Program-made: the position numbers and the translations under genes | Assembly (NCBI GenBank): GCA_000437435.1 | Contig: FR899615.1 | Location: 1-29,347, forward strand | Direction: 5' to 3' | DNA: 29,347 nucleotides | Source: Clostridium sp. CAG:768 | GTDB taxonomy: Bacteria; Cyanobacteriota; Vampirovibrionia; Gastranaerophilales; Gastranaerophilaceae | The notes under the pieces: generated by a model | What the model saw: only the letters and a program-made list of their open reading frames with translations | What the model was told of the DNA's origin: nothing | Databases searched by the model: none | Shown here: piece by piece, positions 17,549 through 25,603 of the stretch | Layout of the letters: each line of letters begins with the position of its first letter | Position numbering within the stretch: the first letter of the stretch is position 1

Positions 17549-18097
17549 ATGAGTGAAAAGAATTTTATAATAGCCGGATTTGGCGGACAAGGTGTTTTAT
17601 TAGCTGGCGAAGTATTAGCTAATGCATTTATGATTGCCGGAAAAAATGTAACTTGGTACCCATCATACGGAGCAGAAATGCGTGGTGGTACAGTTAATTG
17701 TGAAATCGTAATGAGCGATGAAGAAGTAAGTGAAGTAAATAAATCAGATGCAGATTACATTGTCGCATTAAATCAAGCTTCTTTTGATAAATTCTTACCA
17801 AAAATTAAAAAAGGCGGTTGGATGATTGCAAATTCAACTCTTGCGAAAGAAGTTAAACCAAGAGCAGATATAAATTATATATTTGCACCTATTACAAAAC
17901 TTGCAGATGAATTAGGTAACGTAAAAATGGCTAATATACTTGCATTAGGTATTTTAGCAAAAGCAGATAAAATTATTTCTTTGGAATACCTAAATCAAGC
18001 ACTTGATGCAGTTATTCCACCACACAGAAAAAATTTACTACCTTTAAATGAAAAAGCCTTAAAAATAGGCTATGAGTATGATTTATTGCCCGTATAA
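17549..18097 (+). CDS. korC: 2-oxoacid:ferredoxin oxidoreductase, gamma subunit
   Basis: A 182-residue gamma subunit of the oxidoreductase, recognisable by AGFGGQGVLLAG (9-20), the YPSYGAEMRGGT motif and the conserved SD-E-V...D-Y-I-V-A-L-N pattern. It completes the four-subunit set in the order delta-alpha-beta-gamma, 18 bases after korB. AAGGAA precedes the start. No convincing terminator follows, so readthrough into the next small gene is possible. Confidence 0.92.
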   Translation: MSEKNFIIAGFGGQGVLLAGEVLANAFMIAGKNVTWYPSYGAEMRGGTVNCEIVMSDEEVSEVNKSDADYIVALNQASFDKFLPKIKKGGWMIANSTLAKEVKPRADINYIFAPITKLADELGNVKMANILALGILAKADKIISLEYLNQALDAVIPPHRKNLLPLNEKALKIGYEYDLLPV

Positions 18098-18178
18098 CAC
18101 TAAATCAACTAAAAAGTCGATTTAAAAAAAATGAATTAGTTTTATTCTAATATGGTACAGTTCGAGAGGTCTTCAAAC

Positions 18179-18409
18179 GTGAAAAAAGAACTAATCCAAT
18201 CTATTAGAGAAAAAGAAATTCAGCTGGCAAAATTAAAAGAACACATTGAAAAAAGTTCAGTGTGCTCTGATTTATACAACAAAGTCGTTTTAGAAAAAGC
18301 AATCCTAAAAAAAGAATTAGAAAATTCTCAAAAAAATAAGATTATTGAAAACATAAAAAATCTCATCCCTCGTAAAAAAACTTTAATCTGCGATTATTTT
18401 AAAAAATAA
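18179..18409 (+). CDS. Small coiled-coil protein, hypothetical
   Basis: A basic helical protein of 76 residues, not recognised. I choose the GTG at 18179 because GAGAGG (18164-18169) lies nine bases before it; an in-frame ATG at 18152 would give 85 residues but has no ribosome site and overlaps a likely -10 (TAATAT, 18148-18153). The first two thirds form a heptad-like helix (KELIQSIREKEIQLAKLKEH). The last third is Lys/Ile-rich and ends with CDYFKK. It lies 39 bases before the PPDK-like gene and may share its transcript. Function unknown. Confidence 0.6.
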   Translation: MKKELIQSIREKEIQLAKLKEHIEKSSVCSDLYNKVVLEKAILKKELENSQKNKIIENIKNLIPRKKTLICDYFKK

Positions 18410-18448
18410 TCAGACACTATACTTTTTTATTTTAGAGTATCAAAAATT

Positions 18449-20794
18449 ATGAAAAAAAAATACATATGGTTTTTTAACGAAGGAAATAAAAAAATGTATG
18501 ATTTACTCGGCGATAAAGGAGTAAATCTACATAAAATGGGTAAATTAGATTTGCCTGTTCCTATAGGATTTACAATATCTACAGATGCAAGTATAAACTA
18601 TATAAACAATGGCAATAATATCAATGAAGATATTATTAATGATATTAAAAATGCGATTTTAATAATAGAAAAAGAAACGGGGAAAAAACTTGGAGATTTA
18701 ACTAATCCTTTATTATTATCAATAAGACCATCTACAAAATTTCCAATAAATGGTCTCCTCGATGAAATATATAAAAACTCAACATTCCCTAAAAATAGAA
18801 AACGCCCCAAAACTCCTCTTTATATACTAGAAAGAATAAAAAATAATTTCTCCATGCCAGGAATTACTGAAACAATTCTAAATCTCGGATTAAACGACGA
18901 GATAATAAGCAATAGAATAAAATTATCAGCAGATGACGCTAGTTTTTGGTACACCTGTTATATAAAACTCATCACAACTTATGGATCTATTGTATATGGA
19001 TTAAATAAACTAAAGTATTTTGATACAGAACTTGATAAAGTAAAACAAATAGAAAGAGTTAATAATATATCTGATATATCAATTAGCGGTTTAAAATATT
19101 TAATAGAACAATCTAAAAAAATAATAAAAAATAAAACAGGACAACAGTTCCCTCAAAACCCATACACTCAATTAATTAATGTAATAGAAGCAATATTTAA
19201 ATGTTGGGATAATCCTATTGCCAAAACATACAGAAAACAAAATAATATTCCAGATAATTTGGGAATAGCAATCAGTATACAATCAATGGTGTTTGGGAAT
19301 AAAAATACAAAAAGTGCAACAGGCATTCTTGCGACAAGAAATCCTCTAAGTGGAGAAAATAAATTATTTGGAAAATATCTAATAAAAGCTCAAGGAGAAG
19401 ATATTGTCGTAAATTACGATAATTCAAAAAACATTGAAGAATTACAAACAGATATGCCAGAAATATATGATCAACTTACTTCTATCACACAAAAAATAGA
19501 AAATATAAATAAATACTCCCAAGAAATAGAATTTACAATTGAAAACGGTAAATTGTGGATTTTAAAAATTAGAAATGGAAAAACAACACCAAATGCATCA
19601 TTAAAAATTATTATAGATATGTTTAATGAAGGTATTATAGACAAAAAAGAAGCAATTATGATGATAAATCCACAAATCATTAATACGCTAAATAACAATC
19701 CATACTTTCAAACATTTATTAAATGGCTTGATGAAATAAAAATAATTCAAGTCGGAGCAAATATTTATCATCCCGAAGAACTTCAAGATGCTAAAAAATA
19801 CAATGCAGATATAATAGGACTTTGCAGAACAGAATGCTTATTGCCAAATAACGACACAATTATAAACTCTTGGGTTTATAAACTTGTAAATGCAAAAACC
19901 AAAAAAGAAAGATACAATGTACTTGAAGATATTAAACAAAAACAATATTCAGATTACTACACAATGCTAAAAAATTTTAATAATAAAATATTCACCTTTA
20001 GATTATCTGATTACCCTTTAGAAGAATTTCTCCCTACAAAAAAAGAACTAATAAAAGAAAAAATTCTCGAAAAAAATAACAACCTAAATAATGAAAAAGA
20101 AAATGAAACACATAAGTTTATAAAAAAAATATTTAATAAAAATCCAATGCTTGGACTTAGAGGCAGCAGATTAGCTATAATTTATCCCGAACTTTATGAA
20201 ATACAAATTCAAGCACTTTTTGAAGCAGCATGTAATCTAATAAAAGAAGGTTACAGTCCAATCATATACATAATGACATCATTTATTAGTCATGTTAATG
20301 AATTAAAAATACTAAAAAAACTGATAAAAGACACTGCAAATAATGTAATGATTAAAAATAATATTTCTCTAGAATACAAACTCGGGACAATGATTGAAAT
20401 TCCACGTGCAGCACTTACTGCAGATGAAATAGCAAAACAGGTTAATTTCTTTTCTTTCGGAACAAATGACTTAACCCAAATGACATTTGCATATTCTCGC
20501 AATAATTATGACTATATCAATTATAGTATTAAAAACAATCTCATTTCATTTAATCCCTTCATAAAATTAGATGAAGATAGTATCGGCGAACTAATAAAAA
20601 TAGCTACTAAAAAAGGAAAAAATGTAAATAAAAATTTAACCTGTGGAATATGTGGAATTCAAATGAGAGATCCTGATTCAGTAAAATACGCAATAGAAAA
20701 TGGAATGGATTATATATCAATAGACACAGAATACATTCCTCAAGCTAAATTAATCGCAGCTCAAATCGCAATAGAAAAAGAAAATAAAACATAA
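18449..20794 (+). CDS. PPDK paralogue lacking the phosphohistidine domain
   Basis: A 781-residue protein aligned by eye along nearly its full length with the adjacent ppdK. The N-terminal ATP-grasp part keeps K23 (GDKGVNL) and R93, but the second Arg of the R-S-G-A-R loop is K97, and a 36-residue basic insertion (98-134) precedes SMPGITETILNLGL. The E-F-T-I-E motif is kept, while L-Q-T-R has become L-K-I-R. About 137 residues covering the whole swivelling domain with GGMTSHAA are absent: the ATP-grasp part runs into the barrel between about 404 and 425. The barrel keeps LCRTE, RLSDYPLEEFLP (R518), GLRGSRL, IEIPRA, GTNDLTQ and the catalytic-type C735, but GEHGG is changed. It is more Lys/Asn/Ile-rich than ppdK, suggesting faster drift. 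It cannot run the PPDK reaction alone; a regulatory or partner role with PPDK is inference. Confidence 0.85.
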   Translation: MKKKYIWFFNEGNKKMYDLLGDKGVNLHKMGKLDLPVPIGFTISTDASINYINNGNNINEDIINDIKNAILIIEKETGKKLGDLTNPLLLSIRPSTKFPINGLLDEIYKNSTFPKNRKRPKTPLYILERIKNNFSMPGITETILNLGLNDEIISNRIKLSADDASFWYTCYIKLITTYGSIVYGLNKLKYFDTELDKVKQIERVNNISDISISGLKYLIEQSKKIIKNKTGQQFPQNPYTQLINVIEAIFKCWDNPIAKTYRKQNNIPDNLGIAISIQSMVFGNKNTKSATGILATRNPLSGENKLFGKYLIKAQGEDIVVNYDNSKNIEELQTDMPEIYDQLTSITQKIENINKYSQEIEFTIENGKLWILKIRNGKTTPNASLKIIIDMFNEGIIDKKEAIMMINPQIINTLNNNPYFQTFIKWLDEIKIIQVGANIYHPEELQDAKKYNADIIGLCRTECLLPNNDTIINSWVYKLVNAKTKKERYNVLEDIKQKQYSDYYTMLKNFNNKIFTFRLSDYPLEEFLPTKKELIKEKILEKNNNLNNEKENETHKFIKKIFNKNPMLGLRGSRLAIIYPELYEIQIQALFEAACNLIKEGYSPIIYIMTSFISHVNELKILKKLIKDTANNVMIKNNISLEYKLGTMIEIPRAALTADEIAKQVNFFSFGTNDLTQMTFAYSRNNYDYINYSIKNNLISFNPFIKLDEDSIGELIKIATKKGKNVNKNLTCGICGIQMRDPDSVKYAIENGMDYISIDTEYIPQAKLIAAQIAIEKENKT

Positions 20795-20881
20795 ACTATT
20801 AAAAACAGGTCTAAATTTTTATTTTCATGTTATAGTTAAATCATCAAAAGTGTTTATTATACATAAGAAAGGAGATAAACT

Positions 20882-23560
20882 ATGACTGAAAAACGTGTAT
20901 GGTTATTCAGAGAGGGTAATGCAGATATGCGTAATCTGCTTGGCGGAAAAGGTGCAAACCTTGCAGAAATGACAAACTTAGGTCTGCCTGTACCACCTGG
21001 ACTTACCATTACAACAGAAACCTGTATGGATTATATAAATCATGGGAATAAGATGCCTGCAGGACTAATGGATGAAGTAAGAGCTGCTCTTGCAGATGTT
21101 GAAAAACAAGCTAACAAAAAATTCGGAGACGCAGAAAATCCTCTTTTAGTTTCAGTAAGATCAGGGGCAAGACTTTCAATGCCTGGTATGATGGAAACAA
21201 TTCTAAACCTTGGTCTAAATGACAAAACTGTAGAAGGTATGATCAAATTAACAAATAACCCAAGATTTTGTTATGACTCATACAGAAGATTTTTAACAAT
21301 GTTTGGTTCAGTAGCTTGGGAAATTGACAGACAAAAATTCGAAGATTATTTAGACAAAATTAAAGAAGAAAAAGGCTACAAATCAGATACAGATTTAACA
21401 GCAGAAGATTGGAAATCTTTAATCGAACCATATAAAGAATTAATCAAAAAAGAAACAGGCAAAGAATTTCCTCAAGACCCATACGTTCAATTAGAAGAAG
21501 CCATAGAAGCAGTATTCAGATCATGGAATATCCCTCGTGCAGTTGCATACAGAAATCATTACAAAATTGATCATAACTATGGAACAGCCGTAAACGTTCA
21601 AACAATGGTATTTGGTAACATGGGAGATGATTGTGCAACAGGTGTTTCTTTCACTAGAAACCCATCTACAGGGGAAAATAAATTCTACGGAGAATACTTA
21701 ACAAATGCTCAAGGTGAAGACGTTGTAGCAGGTATTAGAACTCCTAAACCTATTGCAGAATTAGAACATGAAATGCCAGAATTATACAAACAATATGTAG
21801 ATATTGCAAAAAAATTAGAAAAAGGCTACAAAGATGTACAAGATATGGAATTTACAATTGAAAAAGGTAAATTATATATCCTACAAACTCGTAACGGAAA
21901 AAGAACAGCAAAAGCATCTGTAAGAATTGCAGTTGAAATGGCAGAAGAAGGTATCATTGATAAAGAAAGAGCAATTGAACTTGTAGATCCAAACCAATTA
22001 TACCAAGTTCTTTTACCTGACTTTGACCCAAATGCTAAAAAAGAAGCTCATAAAATAGCACAAGGTCTAGCAGCATCACCAGGGGCAGCTGTAGGTAAAG
22101 TTGTATTTGATACTGAAGAAGCAGCAGAACGTGGAAAAGCCGGAGAAAAAGTAATCTTAGTAAGAATTGAAACTTGTCCGGATGATATTCACGGAATGAT
22201 TGCATCTCAAGGTGTTCTAACTCTAAGAGGCGGTATGACATCTCATGCAGCTGTAGTTGCAAAAGGTATGGGAAAACCTTGTGTTGCAGGTTGTGAAGAT
22301 TTATCAATCGATCTTAAAAACGAAACTTTAACCGCAGCAGACGGTACTGTATATCACAAAAACGATATAATTTCTCTAGATGGCGGTACAGGTGAAGTTA
22401 TGGAAGGTGCAGTCCATTTAGTACCTCCTACAATGGACGACAATTTCAAAAAACTCTTCAAATGGGTAGATGAAGTAAAACTTCTTGGAGTAAGAGCAAA
22501 CGCTGATACACCAGCTGATGTTGCAAAAGCTCTTGAATTAGGTGCTGAAGGTGTTGGTCTTTGCAGAACAGAACATATGTTTATGGATCCAGACAGATTA
22601 CCTTGGGTTCAAAAAATGATTATCGCAGGTACTCCTGAAGCTAGAAAAGAAGCTCTTGATCATTTATTACCAATGCAATACAGTGATTTCTATGCAATGT
22701 TTAAAGCATTAGGTGAAAAATCAATGACTATAAGACTTCTTGATCCACCATTACATGAATTCTTACCTGATAAAGAAGAATTAATTGCAAAAGTTGCAAC
22801 TAAAAAAGCTAAAGGTGAAGATTATCAAGAAGATGAAAAACTTCTTAATATCGTTGAAGCAATGTCTGAATCTAACCCAATGATGGGCTTAAGAGGCTGT
22901 CGTTTAGGACTTACTTATCCTGAAATCAATGAAATGCAAGTAAGAGCTATTTTCACAGCAGCTTGTGATTTGAAAAAAGAAGGCTTAAACGTAAAACCAG
23001 AAGTTATGATTCCATTAGTAGGACATGTAAATGAACTTAAAACCGTCCAAACATTACTTGAAAGAGTTGCAAAAGAAGTTATGAATGAAAAAGGTGTAAA
23101 AGTTGATTACATGTTCGGAACAATGATAGAAATTCCTCGTGCAGCATTAACTGCTGATCAGATTGCAGAATATGCGGAATTCTTCTCATTCGGAACAAAT
23201 GACTTAACTCAAATGACATTCGGATACTCTAGAGATGATGCAGAAGGTAAATTCTTACAAAACTATGTAGAACAAAAAATCCTTCCAGCAAATCCATTTG
23301 CAACTCTTGATCAAGAAGGTGTTGGTCAATTAATGAAAATAGCTCTAGAAAAAGCATTAAAAGTAAGACCTCACCTAAAACGCGGGATTTGCGGCGAACA
23401 CGGCGGCGATCCTGCTTCTGTAAAATTCTGTCACAGAATCGGTTTGAATTACGTATCTTGCTCTCCATTCAGAGTTCCTCAAGCAAGACTTGCAGCAGCT
23501 CAAGCAGTTATAGAATTCAAACACAGCAAAGAAGAAGAAGGTCCTCTAGGCTGCAAATAA
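20882..23560 (+). CDS. ppdK: Pyruvate, phosphate dikinase
   Basis: A complete 892-residue PPDK that interconverts pyruvate + ATP + Pi and PEP + AMP + PPi. The ATP-grasp domain has GGKGANL (K23) and SVRSGARLSMPG (R93, R97). The phosphohistidine domain has GGMTSHAAVVAKG with His455 and the Thr453 that PDRP-type regulators phosphorylate. The PEP/pyruvate barrel has LCRTEHMF (R562), RLLDPPLHEFLP (R618), GLRGCRL, IEIPRA, GTNDLTQ and Cys837 in GICGEHGG. All key residues are present. AAAGGAG precedes the ATG, and 87 bases separate it from the degenerate paralogue upstream. Many PPDK-bearing anaerobes use it in a PPi-linked glycolysis; the direction here is inference. No PDRP gene is in the window. 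A strong terminator follows. Confidence 0.97.
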   Translation: MTEKRVWLFREGNADMRNLLGGKGANLAEMTNLGLPVPPGLTITTETCMDYINHGNKMPAGLMDEVRAALADVEKQANKKFGDAENPLLVSVRSGARLSMPGMMETILNLGLNDKTVEGMIKLTNNPRFCYDSYRRFLTMFGSVAWEIDRQKFEDYLDKIKEEKGYKSDTDLTAEDWKSLIEPYKELIKKETGKEFPQDPYVQLEEAIEAVFRSWNIPRAVAYRNHYKIDHNYGTAVNVQTMVFGNMGDDCATGVSFTRNPSTGENKFYGEYLTNAQGEDVVAGIRTPKPIAELEHEMPELYKQYVDIAKKLEKGYKDVQDMEFTIEKGKLYILQTRNGKRTAKASVRIAVEMAEEGIIDKERAIELVDPNQLYQVLLPDFDPNAKKEAHKIAQGLAASPGAAVGKVVFDTEEAAERGKAGEKVILVRIETCPDDIHGMIASQGVLTLRGGMTSHAAVVAKGMGKPCVAGCEDLSIDLKNETLTAADGTVYHKNDIISLDGGTGEVMEGAVHLVPPTMDDNFKKLFKWVDEVKLLGVRANADTPADVAKALELGAEGVGLCRTEHMFMDPDRLPWVQKMIIAGTPEARKEALDHLLPMQYSDFYAMFKALGEKSMTIRLLDPPLHEFLPDKEELIAKVATKKAKGEDYQEDEKLLNIVEAMSESNPMMGLRGCRLGLTYPEINEMQVRAIFTAACDLKKEGLNVKPEVMIPLVGHVNELKTVQTLLERVAKEVMNEKGVKVDYMFGTMIEIPRAALTADQIAEYAEFFSFGTNDLTQMTFGYSRDDAEGKFLQNYVEQKILPANPFATLDQEGVGQLMKIALEKALKVRPHLKRGICGEHGGDPASVKFCHRIGLNYVSCSPFRVPQARLAAAQAVIEFKHSKEEEGPLGCK

Positions 23561-23593
23561 GAGTTAAGTTTAATTAAAACTTACAAATAAACT

Positions 23594-23626
23594 AAAAGAC
23601 GAAAATTTAATAAATTTTCGTCTTTT
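23594..23626. terminator. Bidirectional intrinsic terminator after ppdK
   Basis: A perfect 15-bp stem (AAAAGACGAAAATTT, 23594-23608; complement 23612-23626) with a 3-base loop, flanked by A and T runs. It serves ppdK and the convergent gene ending at 23647. Confidence 0.85.
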
Positions 23627-23646
23627 TTATCTTATATTTTTTTAGA

Positions 23647-25278
23647 TTAATTATTAAAATCTTTACCGCCGACAATTCTCAAATGTCTGTTATTCCCCTC
23701 ACCAACAGACTTACTAGTCAAATTATGCTGTTCAACAAGTTCATGCTGCAATTTTCTAATATGCTGATTTTGCGGAGTTAATTCAACATGTTCAGCACCA
23801 GCTAAAATCTTATTTATAGCAGCTTTTGCCTCATCTAAAGCTCTTTCAGCATCATCATAATAACCGCATAAAGTTTCAGATGCTTCTGTAATTTGTAATG
23901 CTTCTTTCAAAACTTTTTGAATTTGAGCCATTGAATTTGTTTTTACATAAAAGATTTGAAGACGATAATCATTAGCAACACTCAATACTTTTGCCCCACC
24001 TTTAATAAAGTTTTTATGAGCAATTACAATATCAGCCTCATCAAGATTTCGAGTAATTTCTGCATTCAAATTCAAACGTTCGATTACTTTTTCAACAATA
24101 GTTCTTGATACTGCATATAAGTAAATCTTTTTAAAACTTTTTACTTCTTCAACATATTTTTGTCTTGAAAAACTAAACTTAAGACTATCAGTATTATGCT
24201 CCGGCTGAATTTTTTGTTCAAGTTTTTGAATTTCTTTTGGAATATCAGCAACGGTTGGCTCTACTTTAGCACCTTGTGTCGGAGGCAATTCACCATCATA
24301 AGTTTTATCAACCTTACGGATTTCAGGCCTAATAGGCCAACCGCGTAAAATATAATCAACAGCTTCTGCAGTATTTTTATAAACTGCAAGAGTATTTCTA
24401 TCAAGAATTTCAATTACAACATCAAAAGTAGGTTGTTTTTCTCTTTCTAAAACAGTCTTTTGAGAAGCTCTTCGTTTTGCCTCATCATCGCCTAATGTTA
24501 CAGATTGAATTCCTCCAACTAAATCTGATAATGTAGGGTTTTTGATAAGGTTTTCCAAACTATTACCGTGGGCTGTTGCAATCAACATAACTCCGCGTTC
24601 TGCAATAGTACGTGCAGCTTGAGCTTCAGCTTCTGTACCAATTTCATCGACGACAATTACTTCCGGAGTGTGATTTTCAACAGCCTCAATCATTATATCT
24701 TTTTGAAATTCAGGTTGGGTTACCTGCATACGGCGAGCATGACCAATTGCCGGATGCGGAGTATCACCATCACCTGCAATTTCATTTGAAGTATCTACAA
24801 TTACAACTCGTTTTCCCAATTCATCAGCTACTAATCTTGAAATTTCTCTCAATTTCGTAGTTTTACCAACACCGGGACGACCTAAAAATAAGATACTTTT
24901 ATTCATCATACAAATATCTTTTATACAAGCAATAGTACCAGTTACAACCCTGCCAATTCTGCAGGTAAGACCAATAATTTTACCTTGTCTGTTTCTTATT
25001 GCACTAATTCGGTGTAAAGTTCCAGGGATTCCTGAACGGTTATCAGATGTAAAATCCTGTATTCTGCTAGTAATATAATTTATATCGTCTTCTGTTACAA
25101 ATTCTGAGCCAAGATATTCAATCTTTCCACCAGCATGTCTAATTTCTGGAGTTCTCCCAATATCCAATACAATTTCTATTACATCTTCCATTTTTTCATA
25201 ATTAATATGTTTTTTTACTTTTTCAGGAAGAACATCAGTTAATCGATCTAAATCATTTTGAAATTGTAGGTTACTCAT
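23647..25278 (-). CDS. Ycf45-like AAA ATPase with R3H domain
   Basis: A 543-residue protein of the Ycf45/SpoIIIAA-like family common in Cyanobacteria and plastids. The AAA/RecA-like core has Walker A GRPGVGKTT (133-141), Walker B VIVVDEIG (207-214), and a D-T-S-N-E-I-A-G-D-G-D segment. A variable Pro/Gln/Lys-rich linker follows (about 330-375). The C-terminus has an R3H nucleic-acid-binding module (about 480-540) ending R-H-L-R-I. I choose the ATG at 25278, which has AAAGG upstream; the frame extends 39 bases further to a TTG at 25317 without support. Cytoplasmic; binding of single-stranded nucleic acid is known for R3H domains, but the cellular role of the family is not settled. It is monocistronic with a 115-base leader. 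Confidence 0.9.
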   Translation of the reverse strand: MSNLQFQNDLDRLTDVLPEKVKKHINYEKMEDVIEIVLDIGRTPEIRHAGGKIEYLGSEFVTEDDINYITSRIQDFTSDNRSGIPGTLHRISAIRNRQGKIIGLTCRIGRVVTGTIACIKDICMMNKSILFLGRPGVGKTTKLREISRLVADELGKRVVIVDTSNEIAGDGDTPHPAIGHARRMQVTQPEFQKDIMIEAVENHTPEVIVVDEIGTEAEAQAARTIAERGVMLIATAHGNSLENLIKNPTLSDLVGGIQSVTLGDDEAKRRASQKTVLEREKQPTFDVVIEILDRNTLAVYKNTAEAVDYILRGWPIRPEIRKVDKTYDGELPPTQGAKVEPTVADIPKEIQKLEQKIQPEHNTDSLKFSFSRQKYVEEVKSFKKIYLYAVSRTIVEKVIERLNLNAEITRNLDEADIVIAHKNFIKGGAKVLSVANDYRLQIFYVKTNSMAQIQKVLKEALQITEASETLCGYYDDAERALDEAKAAINKILAGAEHVELTPQNQHIRKLQHELVEQHNLTSKSVGEGNNRHLRIVGGKDFNN

Positions 25279-25400
25279 TTTCTTTTCTGCCTTTCTGATA
25301 TTTTGTATATATAACAAAATAATTATCGGCTCATTACAACTCCGCTCCCGCTGCGAAATTTTTGTTTATTTTTTTAATCTCAACTCACCTTTCTACTTAT

Positions 25401-25409
25401 ATTATACCA
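25401..25409 (-). promoter_or_regulatory. Extended -10 promoter of the AAA-R3H gene
   Basis: On the minus strand the sequence is TGGTATAAT, a perfect extended -10. It places the start of transcription near 25394 and gives a leader of about 115 bases, long enough for a regulatory element. Confidence 0.6.
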
Positions 25410-25499
25410 CTTTTTTACAAAATCTCATCAATCGTAAGTATTACAAAAGTAGCAATTTTACATATCTTAATAGGGACTTTATTACACTTGATTTTTCAT

Positions 25500-25529
25500 T
25501 TGTAAACAAATGTTACATAAAAATATTAT
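25500..25529 (+). promoter_or_regulatory. Promoter candidate with embedded inverted repeat
   Basis: TTGTAA (25500-25505) and TATTAT (25524-25529) are 18 bases apart. The spacer side contains TGTAA-N7-TTACA (25501-25517), a dyad that overlaps the -35 and would suit a repressor. The half-site is the same five bases as in the palindrome at 15389-15400, in opposite order. Confidence 0.4.
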
Positions 25530-25603
25530 TTTTTAAAGTTCAAAGCAATAAATACCGTAATACTACATGAACGTTACTAGTTTTGAAAGGAAAATCTTAA
25601 AAA

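Larger units (their letters stand above)
25279..25603. other. Gene-free region between divergent genes
   Basis: A 325-base gap with a leftward extended -10 (25401-25409), a rightward promoter candidate with an embedded inverted repeat (25500-25529), and a GC-rich patch (CTCCGCTCCCGCTGCG, about 25341-25356) inside the leftward leader. GTAAGTATTAC (25434-25444) is another short inverted repeat. No coding frame is credible. Confidence 0.6.

Noticed and set aside
18101..18127. Inverted repeat after korC (TAAATCAAC...GTCGATTTA) as a terminator
   Set aside because: The stem has a mismatch and is followed by A, not T, so it does not fit an intrinsic terminator on the plus strand; no T-run suits the minus strand either.
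18452..18460. A9 run directly after the ATG of the PPDK paralogue as a phase-variation tract
   Set aside because: Lys-Lys-Lys starts with A-runs are common in AT-rich genomes and the frame is intact; nothing sets it apart from background.
25279..25317. AAA-R3H protein starting at the TTG at 25317
   Set aside because: The ATG at 25278 has a ribosome site (AAAGG) at proper distance; the extra 13 residues look like leader sequence.
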